Assembly (NCBI RefSeq): GCF_052030545.1
Contig: NZ_JBPDIH010000004.1
Span: 372,001 to 436,000, forward strand
From: CANMXU01 sp052030545
Lineage (GTDB): Bacteria > Pseudomonadota > Gammaproteobacteria > Enterobacterales > Alteromonadaceae
Direction: 5' to 3'
Length of the DNA: 64,000 nt
This document shows, piece after piece, positions 43,839 to 53,885 of this stretch. The position numbers were made by a program, and so were the translations under genes. The notes under the pieces are model-generated. The model had not been told where the DNA came from and searched no databases. It saw nothing but the letters and a program-made list of their open reading frames with translations. Within the stretch, counting starts at the first letter, position 1. Every line of letters starts with the position of its first letter.

Positions 43839-45716
43839 CTACAGCTTGTTGGTTGGGGTTAATAATTGCTTTTGGCTTTGGTTAAAACCAATCACTTTGT
43901 TATTGGCTTCAATGCTGACATTGTTGCTATGGTTTACCACAAATAACGAGTTGAATTTAGCACGCTCAGGATAGGCATTCGTTTTTTCAATGGTATTGTT
44001 TTTAAAGGTTAAGCCTGATACTGAAAACAAGTTAAGCACGGGAGCATGATCAAACACTTTAAAGAGATTATTTTCGATTAAAATGTTGTGGTTATAGCGT
44101 GAACTTTCTTGATATTTTTCATCAATACCGGCAGCTACGGCAATGACGCCTCGGCCCCATTCGGTATAAAAATTGTTTTCAAAAACATTATTGCGAATAA
44201 TGGCGTGGCTGATGCCGCCTTGTTCATACCAAAAGTTGGCATCGCCTTCGAATAAAATCGCTGAACCGGGCGCGTGAAAATAATTGTCTTCAACAATGGT
44301 TTTGCCACGGCTATTTAATAACATGCCACGGGCGCGATTTCGGCGAATAATATTACCTTTAATTAAGACTTGCGCGTAATCACGCACTTCGGCGATAGAG
44401 TCACCCGCTTGTAAGCGAGTATCAAACGGCGCTTCAAAAACCACACGGGTAATTTCATTACTAATACGCTGGCTGCTCGCCACTTTTGCTGTGTTGTAAG
44501 TCGACATACTCGGCGCATGTACTAGCTCTAAAGTATCGCCGGCATCAATAAAGTCGAAACCGTATTGCTGGGGATGCTGCAAACGCACTTCGATGGTTTT
44601 ATCATCAAGAATTTTATCTACCGCAACGTAAATGCCATGAATATTGGTGGCGTCATCTTTTTGGTTTTCAAACAGGTTGTTAATCAGCTGAACTTTACCG
44701 GTGCAATTAACAAAGTGAGTTGCATCTGCCGTTGCGCTGACCATGCGCCCTGCACTTGGCGTTACTTTAGAGTTTTGCACGGTTACGTTGTGGCTGCGCT
44801 GTGCTAATACGCCCATGCCACCGGCATGATGAATGGTGACATTATCTAAGGTAACATCGGCACTGTCGGAAATCACAAAGCCCGGAAAGCTACGGTGCTT
44901 AAATTGAAAAACTAACACATTGCCGACAGTGGCATTAATTTTTGGATGAAATACTCGCACATTGCGCTCACCCGCTAATTTTTTTGCCGGTAAACCGTTA
45001 CCTGTAGAAATATCTTTCTTTTGGTATGCAGGCTCACGCTTATTCACGTCGAACTCTAAAACGCGTTTATATTGATAATTCACTTCATTAACAGACGCTT
45101 TACGGCGCTCTAGTTTTTCAATGGTAATTTTATTAGGTTGATCATCCGCTTTAGCTTGAAATTTTAGTAAGCCTGCATCTGTAATTTTATAGGGAAATTG
45201 CGCCGGAATATGCAAGTCAACATAGCCTTTGCCTACGGCTAAGACAGTGGCTTCTGAATGAAAACTGCGCTCAAAGTCGATAGAGAAATTACGAAACGTT
45301 AGCTGCTGACTTTGGTCAATAACAAACGGGTTAATGCCACCATGAAAAATAAACTCAGCGCCTTGGCCGTCAATTTCTAAGTCTTTAATCCCCTCAAGTG
45401 GGAAAACAATCCGTTTAATACCTGGGTCGTTATTACTAATATAAACCAGCTTTTCTGTTGCTCTGTCGCCATAAAAATCATAACGGCCTTTATCAAAAAT
45501 AAGTTTAGTTGCCCCTTGTGCTTTAGCCGCTTTTATCGCTTCAAAAACGCCATAAGTACTGTCTGAGCCATTATTGCTTTGCACGCCAAACTCATTGACG
45601 TTGATCACAGCTTTAGCCATGAGTACTTGGCTACTAATAGCGCAGCCAAAAGCAAAAGCGAGTTGCGCAAATCTATTACGTTTATTTTTTAACATAAGTG
45701 ATGCCTTGTTTTTCAT
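43839..45716 (-). CDS. GH110 family alpha-1,3-galactosidase
   Basis: 625 residues, secreted (signal peptide ending near 'SQVLMAKA'). It is a right-handed parallel beta-helix protein: 'VFEAIKAAKAQGATKLIFDKGRYDFY', 'FPLEGIKDLEIDGQGAEFIFHGGINPFVIDQSQQLTFRNFSIDFER' and repeated N-rich turns ('NNLFEN', 'RNNVFENNFY'). The conserved 'DATHFVNC...QKDDATNIHG' with paired Asp354-Asp355 is a likely catalytic carboxylate site and is shared with the neighbour at 45804. GH110 enzymes cut terminal alpha-1,3-galactose, and a marine member acts on lambda-carrageenan fragments. Here it would remove the desulfated alpha-1,3 galactose left after GH150 and sulfatase action. Confidence 0.82.
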   Translation of the reverse strand: MKNKASLMLKNKRNRFAQLAFAFGCAISSQVLMAKAVINVNEFGVQSNNGSDSTYGVFEAIKAAKAQGATKLIFDKGRYDFYGDRATEKLVYISNNDPGIKRIVFPLEGIKDLEIDGQGAEFIFHGGINPFVIDQSQQLTFRNFSIDFERSFHSEATVLAVGKGYVDLHIPAQFPYKITDAGLLKFQAKADDQPNKITIEKLERRKASVNEVNYQYKRVLEFDVNKREPAYQKKDISTGNGLPAKKLAGERNVRVFHPKINATVGNVLVFQFKHRSFPGFVISDSADVTLDNVTIHHAGGMGVLAQRSHNVTVQNSKVTPSAGRMVSATADATHFVNCTGKVQLINNLFENQKDDATNIHGIYVAVDKILDDKTIEVRLQHPQQYGFDFIDAGDTLELVHAPSMSTYNTAKVASSQRISNEITRVVFEAPFDTRLQAGDSIAEVRDYAQVLIKGNIIRRNRARGMLLNSRGKTIVEDNYFHAPGSAILFEGDANFWYEQGGISHAIIRNNVFENNFYTEWGRGVIAVAAGIDEKYQESSRYNHNILIENNLFKVFDHAPVLNLFSVSGLTFKNNTIEKTNAYPERAKFNSLFVVNHSNNVSIEANNKVIGFNQSQKQLLTPTNKL

Positions 45717-45803
45717 TTGTTTACCCTTGAATCTAAGTAGAGTTTTTTACGTAAGCTCAAGGATCATTATTTTTTATTTTTAAAACAGCTTATTAAAAAC
45801 AGA

Positions 45804-47609
45804 TTATTGAATTGAACCATCGTCTTTTAAGGTGCTAGCTGATACTTTGTCAGCCACCACCACAGTACGTTTTTCACCAACAAAACGATTGTTTTTTAAT
45901 TGCACGTTTTGGCTATTGATAAATTCAAATAGCGGCCGGTTTGGGTGCAACGTTGGCGCGTCGATATTTTGGAAAATGCGGTTACCTTCTACCAGTAAGC
46001 CATCAACACGATCGGCCCAAACAATACGGGTATTAAAGTTATTAATGGTATTGTTAATAAATTTTATGTTGCTGTCGTAAGTTTGGTTTTGATCAAAACT
46101 CGCACCTAAACGCGGAGTAATATATAACGCTGCATGCTCTTTGCCGGCAGAGGCAACGTAATTAAAAGTATTGTTGGCAATGGTGACATCTTCAACCGCG
46201 CCAGACTCGAACCAGAAGTAGGTTTCGCCACGCAGTAAAATAGAAGACATCATTGACGAAAAGTCGTTATTTTCAATCACGGTTTTTAACGGTGACTTAA
46301 CCACAACGTTGCGCGCTCGGTGATCGCGAATGGTGGTACCGCGCATAGTAAAGACTGGGTTCCACGTTTTATTTTCTAAAATATCACCTTGCGTTAACTG
46401 TTTAGGTAAAGGCTTGTTAAACGTAAGCTCGGTATACATTTCATTAATAAGTTTAACCGACTTTACCGTTGCAACATTTGCACGCTCAACATTAGGTTGA
46501 TGAATAAACCAAATTTCATCACCTTTGCCGGCAAACTCAAAGCCGGTTTGTTCAAAATGGCCAAACTTAACCCGTACAGTATTCGCATTTACCACTTCAT
46601 CAACAATAGTGTAGGTGCCATGCACATTAGTGCCATCGTCAAGCATATTTTCAAAACGACTGTTCTGTATAAGAATATCACCTTTACAGTTGGCAAAATG
46701 AGTGGCATCAGCAATGGTTGAAATTAAACGCTGCGCGCCATCTCGCAGGTGCACGCCAGAATTTAAAATTTTAATATTGTCACTACGCTCAAATAAAAAG
46801 CCCATGCCTAACGCGTGATGCACTACTACGTTATCAATAACGATATTACGTGAATTTTTTGTTTGAAAAGCTGGCGCATATCGGTGTAAATGGCGGTCGC
46901 CCTTAGAGCTTGTTAATGAGCCAACCGGTGGGTAATGTTTTAATTTTTCATGAATACGCAATAAACCGTTATCTAATTTTTCCACTTTATCGGGGCGGCT
47001 TTTGCCATCTAAAGCGCCATGAACGGGGCGTTTTTCAGCTTTTGTCCACGCTAAAGTAGAGCCTAACTCGGAAAAACTAAAACCATCAATATTGGGAAAT
47101 TGAATTTGCCCTTTGTTTATCGACCACTGGTGAGAGCCCGTCCAAGGTTTAACATCGCGGTAACCCTCTTTTTCATTCACACTGATAATTTCTGAAACAA
47201 AGGTAAACGGAATATCCCAATCAATGGTTAAATCGCGGATGGTAACCTTGTCGTTATTGTAGATTTGAAATGGTGCAGCTTGACCATGAAAAATAAACTC
47301 AGAATTATTGCCAACTATTTCTACTGACTTGAAGTTGTCTAACGCAAAAATCACTTTTTTCACGCCATTGCCGTGGTTAGTTACCGTACTGTAACGCGAG
47401 TGCGCATATTCAGGTAAAAACTTATAGGTACCTTGGTTAAAGATAATTTTCACTTCATCGTCAGTAACGCCCGCTAACATTTGACGCACAACAGGTGTCA
47501 TATCTTCGGCGCTTGGGCTTAAAACAATGGTTTGTTTAGCAAAAACCTGCGCAGCAGCCGCCGTTAATATGCATGCAAATAGTGCTTTGCCGTATGTTTT
47601 AAATGTCAT
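45804..47609 (-). CDS. GH110 family alpha-1,3-galactosidase (second copy)
   Basis: 601 residues with a signal peptide ('ACILTAAAAQVFA'). It is the first gene of the operon GH110-GH110-sulfatase-GH150. The beta-helix and family motifs match the next gene: 'VKIIFNQGTYKFLPEYAHSRY', 'VEIVGNNSEFIFHGQAAPFQIYNNDKVTIRDLTIDWD', 'DATHFANC' and 'MLDDGTNVHG' with Asp324-Asp325. The two copies are clearly diverged, so they may prefer differently sulfated or differently placed alpha-1,3 galactose. A strong AAAGGGAT ribosome site precedes the ATG. The best operator copy of the locus lies about 75 bases upstream. The 260-base gap before it holds only that operator and AT-rich spacer. Confidence 0.82.
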   Translation of the reverse strand: MTFKTYGKALFACILTAAAAQVFAKQTIVLSPSAEDMTPVVRQMLAGVTDDEVKIIFNQGTYKFLPEYAHSRYSTVTNHGNGVKKVIFALDNFKSVEIVGNNSEFIFHGQAAPFQIYNNDKVTIRDLTIDWDIPFTFVSEIISVNEKEGYRDVKPWTGSHQWSINKGQIQFPNIDGFSFSELGSTLAWTKAEKRPVHGALDGKSRPDKVEKLDNGLLRIHEKLKHYPPVGSLTSSKGDRHLHRYAPAFQTKNSRNIVIDNVVVHHALGMGFLFERSDNIKILNSGVHLRDGAQRLISTIADATHFANCKGDILIQNSRFENMLDDGTNVHGTYTIVDEVVNANTVRVKFGHFEQTGFEFAGKGDEIWFIHQPNVERANVATVKSVKLINEMYTELTFNKPLPKQLTQGDILENKTWNPVFTMRGTTIRDHRARNVVVKSPLKTVIENNDFSSMMSSILLRGETYFWFESGAVEDVTIANNTFNYVASAGKEHAALYITPRLGASFDQNQTYDSNIKFINNTINNFNTRIVWADRVDGLLVEGNRIFQNIDAPTLHPNRPLFEFINSQNVQLKNNRFVGEKRTVVVADKVSASTLKDDGSIQ

Positions 47610-47684
47610 GTTATCCCTTTTCTATTCTTTTATTTCTTGCTTAGGCATCATTATTTTTGAGTTTTAATATTTACCCAAACAAAA

Positions 47685-47700
47685 GGGATAACGTTATCCC
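47685..47700. promoter_or_regulatory. Perfect palindromic operator upstream of the GH110 operon
   Basis: GGGATAACGTTATCCC, a perfect 16-base palindrome with A-rich and T-rich flanks, 76-91 bases before the GH110 ATG. It is the reference copy of a site repeated through the locus. A LacI/GalR-type operator with a central CG is typical. Confidence 0.78.
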
Positions 47701-47869
47701 CTTTTGTTAAAATACTATAGTTCAGGCTGTTTAATGTCCAGTTTATATTGCTTCTTTACGTATTCTTTACACCAGATACGAAAGCTAATACCTTTATTAA
47801 TAACAACTTAGCGACGTGGTAAATATATCGGTCAATCTACCTAGGCAAGGAACCGCGGCGAAGTCACCT

Positions 47870-49468
47870 TTATTGGAAACTTTCGCGATAAATATTTTCC
47901 ATTGGTTGGTAATAACTATCTTGTGGTTTTGGCATGTGCTCTGGCCACACTAACGCTGGGTAAACTTCATCGCCTGGCAAATGTAAGGTATCAGCATGAC
48001 GTTTACGGTAATTTTCACATTGCACACTAACGCAGTCTTTACCCCATAAATCTAAGGTTTCTTTAATGGCGGTATCAGATTCAGGCAAAGCCCCTTGATC
48101 GCCTGTTGCGCTGATCCAACGATTAAGTAATTGTCGGTGAGTGAGCAATACTTCTTTATAGTGCATATTTTCTGCTAGATTATTAATTTGATGAGGGTCA
48201 TTTCGTAAATCGTATAATTCTTCTTGCGGTTTGGTTTTGGCAAAGTATTGAGCTTGTGCTGGGGTTAATTTACCTTGTTCAAAAAGCGCTCTATATTCGG
48301 TTGAGTAGCGTTTTTTGTCTCGATATTGCGGCTGAGAACGTGACAGTTCAGGATGGAACTGACGAATATAACGATAGTTTTCTGTGCGAACAGTGCGGGC
48401 ACGGTCAAACGTATAATCCATGCGATCTTTTGCTGAGATAACATGGTTTCGCCCAACAAAACTGTTTGCAAAAATATTTTTGCCATCAAAGTGCTTAGGA
48501 ATAGGTATTCCTGCTAAAGCGAGTGATGTTGCCGGAATATCTAAGCCGCTCACCAACTCTGAGCGCACCGCACCTTTACTGGCTAACTGCTGTTTTTGCT
48601 GTGGCCAGTTAACAATTAACGGCACTTTTACGCCATCTTCGTAAAGCTCTTGTTTATGGCGCAATAACCCCATGCCGTGATCAGAGAACCAAAAAATAGC
48701 CGTATTTTCTAATAAACCGTTAGCTTTTAGCTGCGCCAAAATGTGCTCAAGTTCAATATCCGACATTACTTGTGTTTCATAATGCCTTGCCCACTCTTTT
48801 AGTGTTGCTGGAGTATTGGCGTAATATGGCGGTAAGGTCAGTTTACTTGGGTCAACTTTAGGCACGCCTTTGGCTTGCATTTTATTATGCTTACCGCCTT
48901 GCAATTGAATTTGACCAAAAAAGGGGGTGTTTTTCAGCTCTGCCGCCCAGTCAAACTTTTCCCCGTCGTGTGCGCCCTGAAAACCTTTAATGCCTGAATG
49001 GGCGTTGTATAAACGGCTACGATCGTACTTAAAGTTGTAATCGTCTTTGCCAATATTAAACGTTTTATAACCGGCATCAACAAATAGCTCAGGTACGGTT
49101 TTATAGCCTTGTGGTAAGAATTTCCCGTTATAACTGCTGCGATTTGATCTGTGCTGATGCAAGCCTAAACTGGTTTGATATTGACCGGTTATGAGCGCCG
49201 AGCGTGTTGCTGAGCATACTGCCGCGGGCTGATGGACATTGGTAAAACGCACGCCCGAGTCGGCTAATTTTTTAATGTTTGGTGTTTGTACTGTGTAGTC
49301 GCCCCACGCATTATTCCATGCATTTTGATCTTCCATGTAAATCCATAAAATATTAGGACGACTTGGAACAACTCGCTTATTATCGCCGCTTACGGTTGTT
49401 GCTTCTTGATTAACACAAGCGCTAAGTAGCGCCAAGGCTGCACAGCTTATTAATTTTGACCACATCAT
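47870..49468 (-). CDS. Sulfatase (type I, formylglycine), lipoprotein
   Basis: 532 residues. Lipobox 'LLSAC' with Cys18. The formylglycine site is Cys85 in 'CSATRSALITGQYQTSLGLHQHRSNR'. The metal-site segment is 'ILWIYMEDQNAWNNAWG', and 'IFWFSDHGMGLLRHKQELYEDGVKVPLIVNWP' is near the end of the core. It groups with the sulfatases at 26149 and 29666 (Glu-Asp metal motif, 'GKLTPAQAQYFAKTKPQEELYDLRNDP'). It follows the sulfatase at 49596 after a terminator, so it is either read through or has its own unresolved promoter in the 127-base gap. Confidence 0.92.
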   Translation of the reverse strand: MMWSKLISCAALALLSACVNQEATTVSGDNKRVVPSRPNILWIYMEDQNAWNNAWGDYTVQTPNIKKLADSGVRFTNVHQPAAVCSATRSALITGQYQTSLGLHQHRSNRSSYNGKFLPQGYKTVPELFVDAGYKTFNIGKDDYNFKYDRSRLYNAHSGIKGFQGAHDGEKFDWAAELKNTPFFGQIQLQGGKHNKMQAKGVPKVDPSKLTLPPYYANTPATLKEWARHYETQVMSDIELEHILAQLKANGLLENTAIFWFSDHGMGLLRHKQELYEDGVKVPLIVNWPQQKQQLASKGAVRSELVSGLDIPATSLALAGIPIPKHFDGKNIFANSFVGRNHVISAKDRMDYTFDRARTVRTENYRYIRQFHPELSRSQPQYRDKKRYSTEYRALFEQGKLTPAQAQYFAKTKPQEELYDLRNDPHQINNLAENMHYKEVLLTHRQLLNRWISATGDQGALPESDTAIKETLDLWGKDCVSVQCENYRKRHADTLHLPGDEVYPALVWPEHMPKPQDSYYQPMENIYRESFQ

Positions 49469-49561
49469 AAATGCCTTTTTTATATCAGTAGAGCAGTCTT
49501 TAGCGAACCCATTAGCGCAATATCGCCTAAACGAATTCAGTTATTTAAACTAAAGACCTTA

Positions 49562-49588
49562 GAAAAAATCCCACACTAGGTGGGATTT
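49562..49588 (-). terminator. Terminator after the GH2-sulfatase pair
   Basis: On the minus strand, AAATCCCAC, a five-base loop, GTGGGATTT, then further T. It lies just after the stop codon of the sulfatase at 49596 and limits transcription into the next sulfatase. Confidence 0.85.
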
Positions 49589-49595
49589 GCACAAT

Positions 49596-51113
49596 TTAAT
49601 TAAAATTCCATTTATCAATATCTGAACGTGTACGGCTTGCGTCCATCAGCTTGAGGTATTTGTTAACCAAATCGGGCTGTTCGCTTGCTAAATTATCGGT
49701 TTCGCCGATATCTTTCGATAAATCGTACAGTTCAATAACTTCTTGATAGCCTTTTAAGCGGCTGCCTTTGAAAAAGCGAATGATTTTCCATTGGCCATCA
49801 CGTATCGCTTGCGCGGCTTTTTTACCGTGCGGAAACTCCCAATATAAATAGTCATGCTCGGGTTGTTGACTGCCAACTAATGCCGGTAAAAACGAAATTC
49901 CATCGCTAGCATTATTTTGTGACTGCCCTGCCACATCAGCAAGCGTTGGCATAACATCCCAAAAGGCGCCAATATGATCAGAAACACTGTTTGGCGCTAC
50001 TTTACCCGGCCACCAAGCAAGCGTTGGCATGCGAATGCCACCTTCATATAACTGTCGTTTGTGGCCTTTTAACGGACCATTGGTATCAAAGAAAGCCATG
50101 TCTACGCCACCTTCTGGCGCTGCGCCATTGTCACTGGTAAAAATAACAAGCGTGTTTTCATCTAGCCCTAATGATTTGAGCTTGGCAAAAACTTGCCCTA
50201 TATGTTTGTCGGTATAGCTAACCATCGCGGCACGTGTAGCGCGAGGCTTGTGGGTTGGCATGTAGTAATCTTCTTTTGCTGGCGGGTCAATATCGAAATA
50301 ATATTGCTCTATTTCTTCATCGGGCGCTTGCAACGCAGCATGTGGCATCGCGTAAGATAAGTACAAAAAGAACGGTTGGGTTTTGTTCGCTTCAATAAAG
50401 TCTAACGCGGCGCTATTTAAATGGTCTTGAGCAAAGTCATCGCGCTTAAAACGTTGATAGCTTGACGCGTCGTTATAATCGAAATTTTCTAACTTTAAAT
50501 GATGCATTTTAAAGGGGTCGTTATCTAGCTTTACCCATTGGGTATTGCTCCATAAGTGAGTTGGCGTGTGATTATGCGCTTGGCGTTGGTCTAAATAACC
50601 AAAAAAATAATCAAAGCCTTGTTTGTTTGGCTCACCTTGCGAACCTGGCCCGCCCAAGCCCCATTTACCGATAGCAGCGGTAACATAACCTGCATCTTTC
50701 ATCACCGTCGCTATGGTTGTGGTACCAGGTTTTAAAGGCATTTGCCCGTATTCCGTTTCGGCGTCAAAGCCGCCGCCCATGTCGTAATTACCACGAATTT
50801 GACTATGGCCAGTATGTTTACCTGTCATTAATGACGCTCTTGATGGAGCACAAACAGCACTGCCGGCATAAAATTGAGAAAACCTCATGCCCTCTTCTGC
50901 CATTTGATCAAGGTGTGGGGTACGAATAATTTTTTGACCATAGCTGCCAAGTTCTCCGTAGCCCATGTCATCAACCATAATAAAAATAACATTGGGTTTT
51001 GCTGTATCTCTACTTACTTGTGAGTTAGCTGAGCTTGATTCTTCACTAACAGAGCATGCGCACACTGAAAAGATCAAACCAACGGTGACTGCAATTTTAG
51101 ATAAATGAAGCAT
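49596..51113 (-). CDS. Sulfatase (type I, formylglycine), lipoprotein
   Basis: 505 residues with lipobox 'SVCAC' (Cys20). 'VIFIMVDDMGYGELGSYGQ' carries the metal aspartates. Cys88 in 'CAPSRASLMTGKHTGHSQIRGN' is the formylglycine site; 'IGKWGLGGPGSQGEPNKQGFDYFFGYLDQRQAHNH' and 'FTSDNGAAPEGG' follow. It belongs to the same subgroup as the sulfatase at 23149. It starts ten bases after the GH2 beta-galactosidase gene with AAAGGAAAG before the ATG, so the two are coupled and probably act in sequence on the same oligosaccharide. Confidence 0.93.
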   Translation of the reverse strand: MLHLSKIAVTVGLIFSVCACSVSEESSSANSQVSRDTAKPNVIFIMVDDMGYGELGSYGQKIIRTPHLDQMAEEGMRFSQFYAGSAVCAPSRASLMTGKHTGHSQIRGNYDMGGGFDAETEYGQMPLKPGTTTIATVMKDAGYVTAAIGKWGLGGPGSQGEPNKQGFDYFFGYLDQRQAHNHTPTHLWSNTQWVKLDNDPFKMHHLKLENFDYNDASSYQRFKRDDFAQDHLNSAALDFIEANKTQPFFLYLSYAMPHAALQAPDEEIEQYYFDIDPPAKEDYYMPTHKPRATRAAMVSYTDKHIGQVFAKLKSLGLDENTLVIFTSDNGAAPEGGVDMAFFDTNGPLKGHKRQLYEGGIRMPTLAWWPGKVAPNSVSDHIGAFWDVMPTLADVAGQSQNNASDGISFLPALVGSQQPEHDYLYWEFPHGKKAAQAIRDGQWKIIRFFKGSRLKGYQEVIELYDLSKDIGETDNLASEQPDLVNKYLKLMDASRTRSDIDKWNFN

Positions 51114-51123
51114 GTTCTTTCCT

Positions 51124-53637
51124 TTATTTGGCGTAAATAGTCACGGGTTTAACGGCTAAGTCATCGGCGTAGGCAGAAATAGTAATTTTGCCTTTTTCAC
51201 CTTTTTTACTTTTCACAATCAGCATCGCTTTGCCATAAAATGCACGGCGATAATCTGCCTGAAATGGCGCTGTGGTTGCAGAGTCGCCATTACCGACAGC
51301 GGCAATAACGCCGGCGCCCTGCACATTAAATTGGATCATGTGGTCAGCGTTAGGCACCATATTGCCGTTTTTATCTTGAACTTCAACACTAATATAAGAA
51401 ATGTCTTCTCCGTCAGCGCTAATTTCGGTGCGATCTGGCGTTAGTGATAACTGCGCGGCAACACCGGCGGTATGAATCACTTTTTCCGCAACCACTTTAC
51501 CTTTGTTATAGGCAACCACTTTTAATTCACCCGGTTGGTAGTCAACATTCCAAAGTAGACGATATGGCGAGTCAAAATGTTTTACGCTGTTATCATAACG
51601 CAGCGACACCGGTAATCTTACCTTATCAACGCCTTTGATTTTTTTGCCCATCGACTTACCGTTAATAAACAGTTCCACTGCTTCAGCATTGGTATAAGCC
51701 ATTACCGGAATGGTTTTACCGACATGATTTGGCCAGTTCCAATGCGGCAATACATGCACCATTGGCTTTTTAGTCCACTGGCTTTGATATAAATAAAAGC
51801 GGTCTTTTTTAAAGCCAACTAAATCTACCGCGCCAAAAGATGAACTACGTGCTGGCCAATCACTGTTCCAGTAAAAGCGATTACCGTGATCGCGACCGCC
51901 GTATGGCGTTGGTTCACCAATGTAGTCAAAGCCGGTCCAAATATATTCGCCCATTACCGCAGGGGTGTTTTTCAGATGCTCAAATTCAATATCAGGAATG
52001 TACGCCCAAGGTGGTGTGATCAAATCAAAACTGCTGACATATTTAGAGGTATGTTTACGGTATTTTTCTAACGGAAAATGATAAACACCGCGCGTACTCA
52101 CCACTGATGATGTTTCTGTGCCTAGCATTATCCAGTCAGGATGTTTTTCTTTTAATTCTGAGTATTTATAAGCTTTATAATTAAAGCCTTTAATGTCGAT
52201 TTGCTCAGCAAAGCCATTTTCTACCGGGTACGGGTACATGCTCATACCATGAGTGACCAAACGTGTTGGGTCTTCATCATGAATAATGTCGGTAAGGCGG
52301 CGCGCTAATTTCCAACCTTCGTCTTCTTTTTGCTCATGCACTTCGTTACCTGAACTCCACATGATCACCGACGGGTTATTACGGTATTGCTTTACCATAT
52401 CTCTTAGGTCAGTTTCGTGCCATTGTGGAAAGTCTTTATGGTAGCCGTTCACCACGGTTGGTTTTTCTAGCTCCCACATATCAAAGGCTTCAACTTGCAA
52501 TAAAATTCCCATTTTATCAGCCAATTCAACTAACTCAGGCGATGGTGGATTATGCGAGGTACGTACTGAGTTAACGCCCATTTCTTGCATAATTTCAAAT
52601 TTTCGCTCAATTGCGCGTTTATTAACGATTGCGCCCAGTGGTCCGTTGTCGTGATGTAAACAAACCCCTTGAATTTGCACGCGGCGACCATTTAACCAAA
52701 AACCATCGTCAGCTTTATATTCAATATGACGCACGCCAAGTGGCTCAGATTCAACATCAATGACTTTGCCTTCACGCACTAAGGTGGTGATCACTTTATA
52801 ACGATAAGGGTCGTTAACATCCCATAATCTAGGTTGGTCAATTTCAAGTTGCTGGCTAAGGGTTGCCTCGCTGTGACCTTCAATACTTATCGACTTTTCA
52901 ACTTGGCTGATAAGCTTTCCTTTGGCCGAAACGATTTCGGTGATGACATCAATTTTTTGCGAAAGGTAGTCGTTATTTTCAATGGTGGTTTGATAATTCA
53001 CCTTGGCAAGCTCAGCTGATACTTGCGGCGTAGAAATGATGGTTTCCCACTTTTTCACGTGAACCTTGTCGTTGATTTCAAGCCAAGTATTTCGGTAAAT
53101 CCCCGCTCCTGGGTACCAACGAGCCGAGTAGTTTTCAGGGGCTAGTTTCACAGCAACAACATTTTGCTCACCCGGCTTTTTCAGATAAGCCGTAATATCA
53201 ACATTAAAAGCAATATAACCAAACGGCCTTTCATTAACTTTATGACCATTTACAAACACTTGGCTATTTGACATAACACCATCAAACGTTAACGACACCT
53301 GTTTTCCTTGGCTACTGTTAGCTAAGGTAAAATGCTTGCGATACCAAGCCGTACCAAATACCGGTAAGCCGCCATTTCGGGCACTGTAGGCTTTATCAAA
53401 TGGTCCTTCAATCGCCCAATCGTGTGGTAAATCGAGCTTTCGCCATTGGCTGTCAGCATGTTCTACCAACTGAGCGCCCTGCGCATCGCCTTTTAAAAAT
53501 AACCAGTCGCTATTAAAGCTACTGCGCTCTGCCATCGCCCAAAGGCTATTACTGAAAACGGCTGTCGACAGCGCGACAACTTTGCTTAACTTACCTAGCG
53601 ATGACAACATCGCTGATAACGTTTTATTTCTAAACAT
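51124..53637 (-). CDS. GH2 family beta-galactosidase
   Basis: 837 residues, secreted (signal peptide through 'SNSLWAMA'). Domain order: GH2 sugar-binding domain ('LDLPHDWAIEGPF', 'NGGLPVFGTAWYRKHF'), Ig-like domain, then a TIM barrel with 'RRVQIQGVCLHHDNGPLG' and 'VRTSHNPPSPEL'. Glu432 in 'SSGNEVHE' is the acid/base and Glu508 in 'MLGTETSS' the nucleophile. At the C-terminus come a DUF4982-like domain and an Ig-like domain with 'SADGEDISYISVEVQDKNGNMVPNA'. It would release beta-1,4-linked galactose from desulfated ends. It heads the GH2-sulfatase unit, with an operator only 31 bases before the ATG, a position suited to direct repression. Confidence 0.93.
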   Translation of the reverse strand: MFRNKTLSAMLSSLGKLSKVVALSTAVFSNSLWAMAERSSFNSDWLFLKGDAQGAQLVEHADSQWRKLDLPHDWAIEGPFDKAYSARNGGLPVFGTAWYRKHFTLANSSQGKQVSLTFDGVMSNSQVFVNGHKVNERPFGYIAFNVDITAYLKKPGEQNVVAVKLAPENYSARWYPGAGIYRNTWLEINDKVHVKKWETIISTPQVSAELAKVNYQTTIENNDYLSQKIDVITEIVSAKGKLISQVEKSISIEGHSEATLSQQLEIDQPRLWDVNDPYRYKVITTLVREGKVIDVESEPLGVRHIEYKADDGFWLNGRRVQIQGVCLHHDNGPLGAIVNKRAIERKFEIMQEMGVNSVRTSHNPPSPELVELADKMGILLQVEAFDMWELEKPTVVNGYHKDFPQWHETDLRDMVKQYRNNPSVIMWSSGNEVHEQKEDEGWKLARRLTDIIHDEDPTRLVTHGMSMYPYPVENGFAEQIDIKGFNYKAYKYSELKEKHPDWIMLGTETSSVVSTRGVYHFPLEKYRKHTSKYVSSFDLITPPWAYIPDIEFEHLKNTPAVMGEYIWTGFDYIGEPTPYGGRDHGNRFYWNSDWPARSSSFGAVDLVGFKKDRFYLYQSQWTKKPMVHVLPHWNWPNHVGKTIPVMAYTNAEAVELFINGKSMGKKIKGVDKVRLPVSLRYDNSVKHFDSPYRLLWNVDYQPGELKVVAYNKGKVVAEKVIHTAGVAAQLSLTPDRTEISADGEDISYISVEVQDKNGNMVPNADHMIQFNVQGAGVIAAVGNGDSATTAPFQADYRRAFYGKAMLIVKSKKGEKGKITISAYADDLAVKPVTIYAK

Positions 53638-53667
53638 ATCTGTTCCTGACTGATCCTGAAAACAAAA

Positions 53668-53683
53668 GGGATAACGTTCTCCT
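53668..53683. promoter_or_regulatory. Predicted LacI operator upstream of GH2
   Basis: GGGATAACGTTCTCCT, close to the perfect copy at 47685 and 31 bases before the GH2 ATG. Confidence 0.72.
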
Positions 53684-53735
53684 TACAAAATAACCTTTGA
53701 TTACAAATGTGTCAATAAAATTATAATCACATACA

Positions 53736-53751
53736 AGGAGAACGGTAAACT
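53736..53751. promoter_or_regulatory. Second, weaker operator-like site upstream of GH2
   Basis: AGGAGAACGGTAAACT: good left half (AGGAGAACG), poor right half. Its centre is 68 bases from the stronger site, a spacing that could allow cooperative binding. Confidence 0.4.
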
Positions 53752-53885
53752 ATCCGAGATATTTTAAAGTGATGAGTGTTAACACCGAGAAAAATATCTT
53801 TTCGGGCGATAAACGCTATTGTTTGGTGATCTTCCCCGCATAATGCAAACAGGCGCAGTTATTGGCTAGGGTTAAGGGAGTAACC

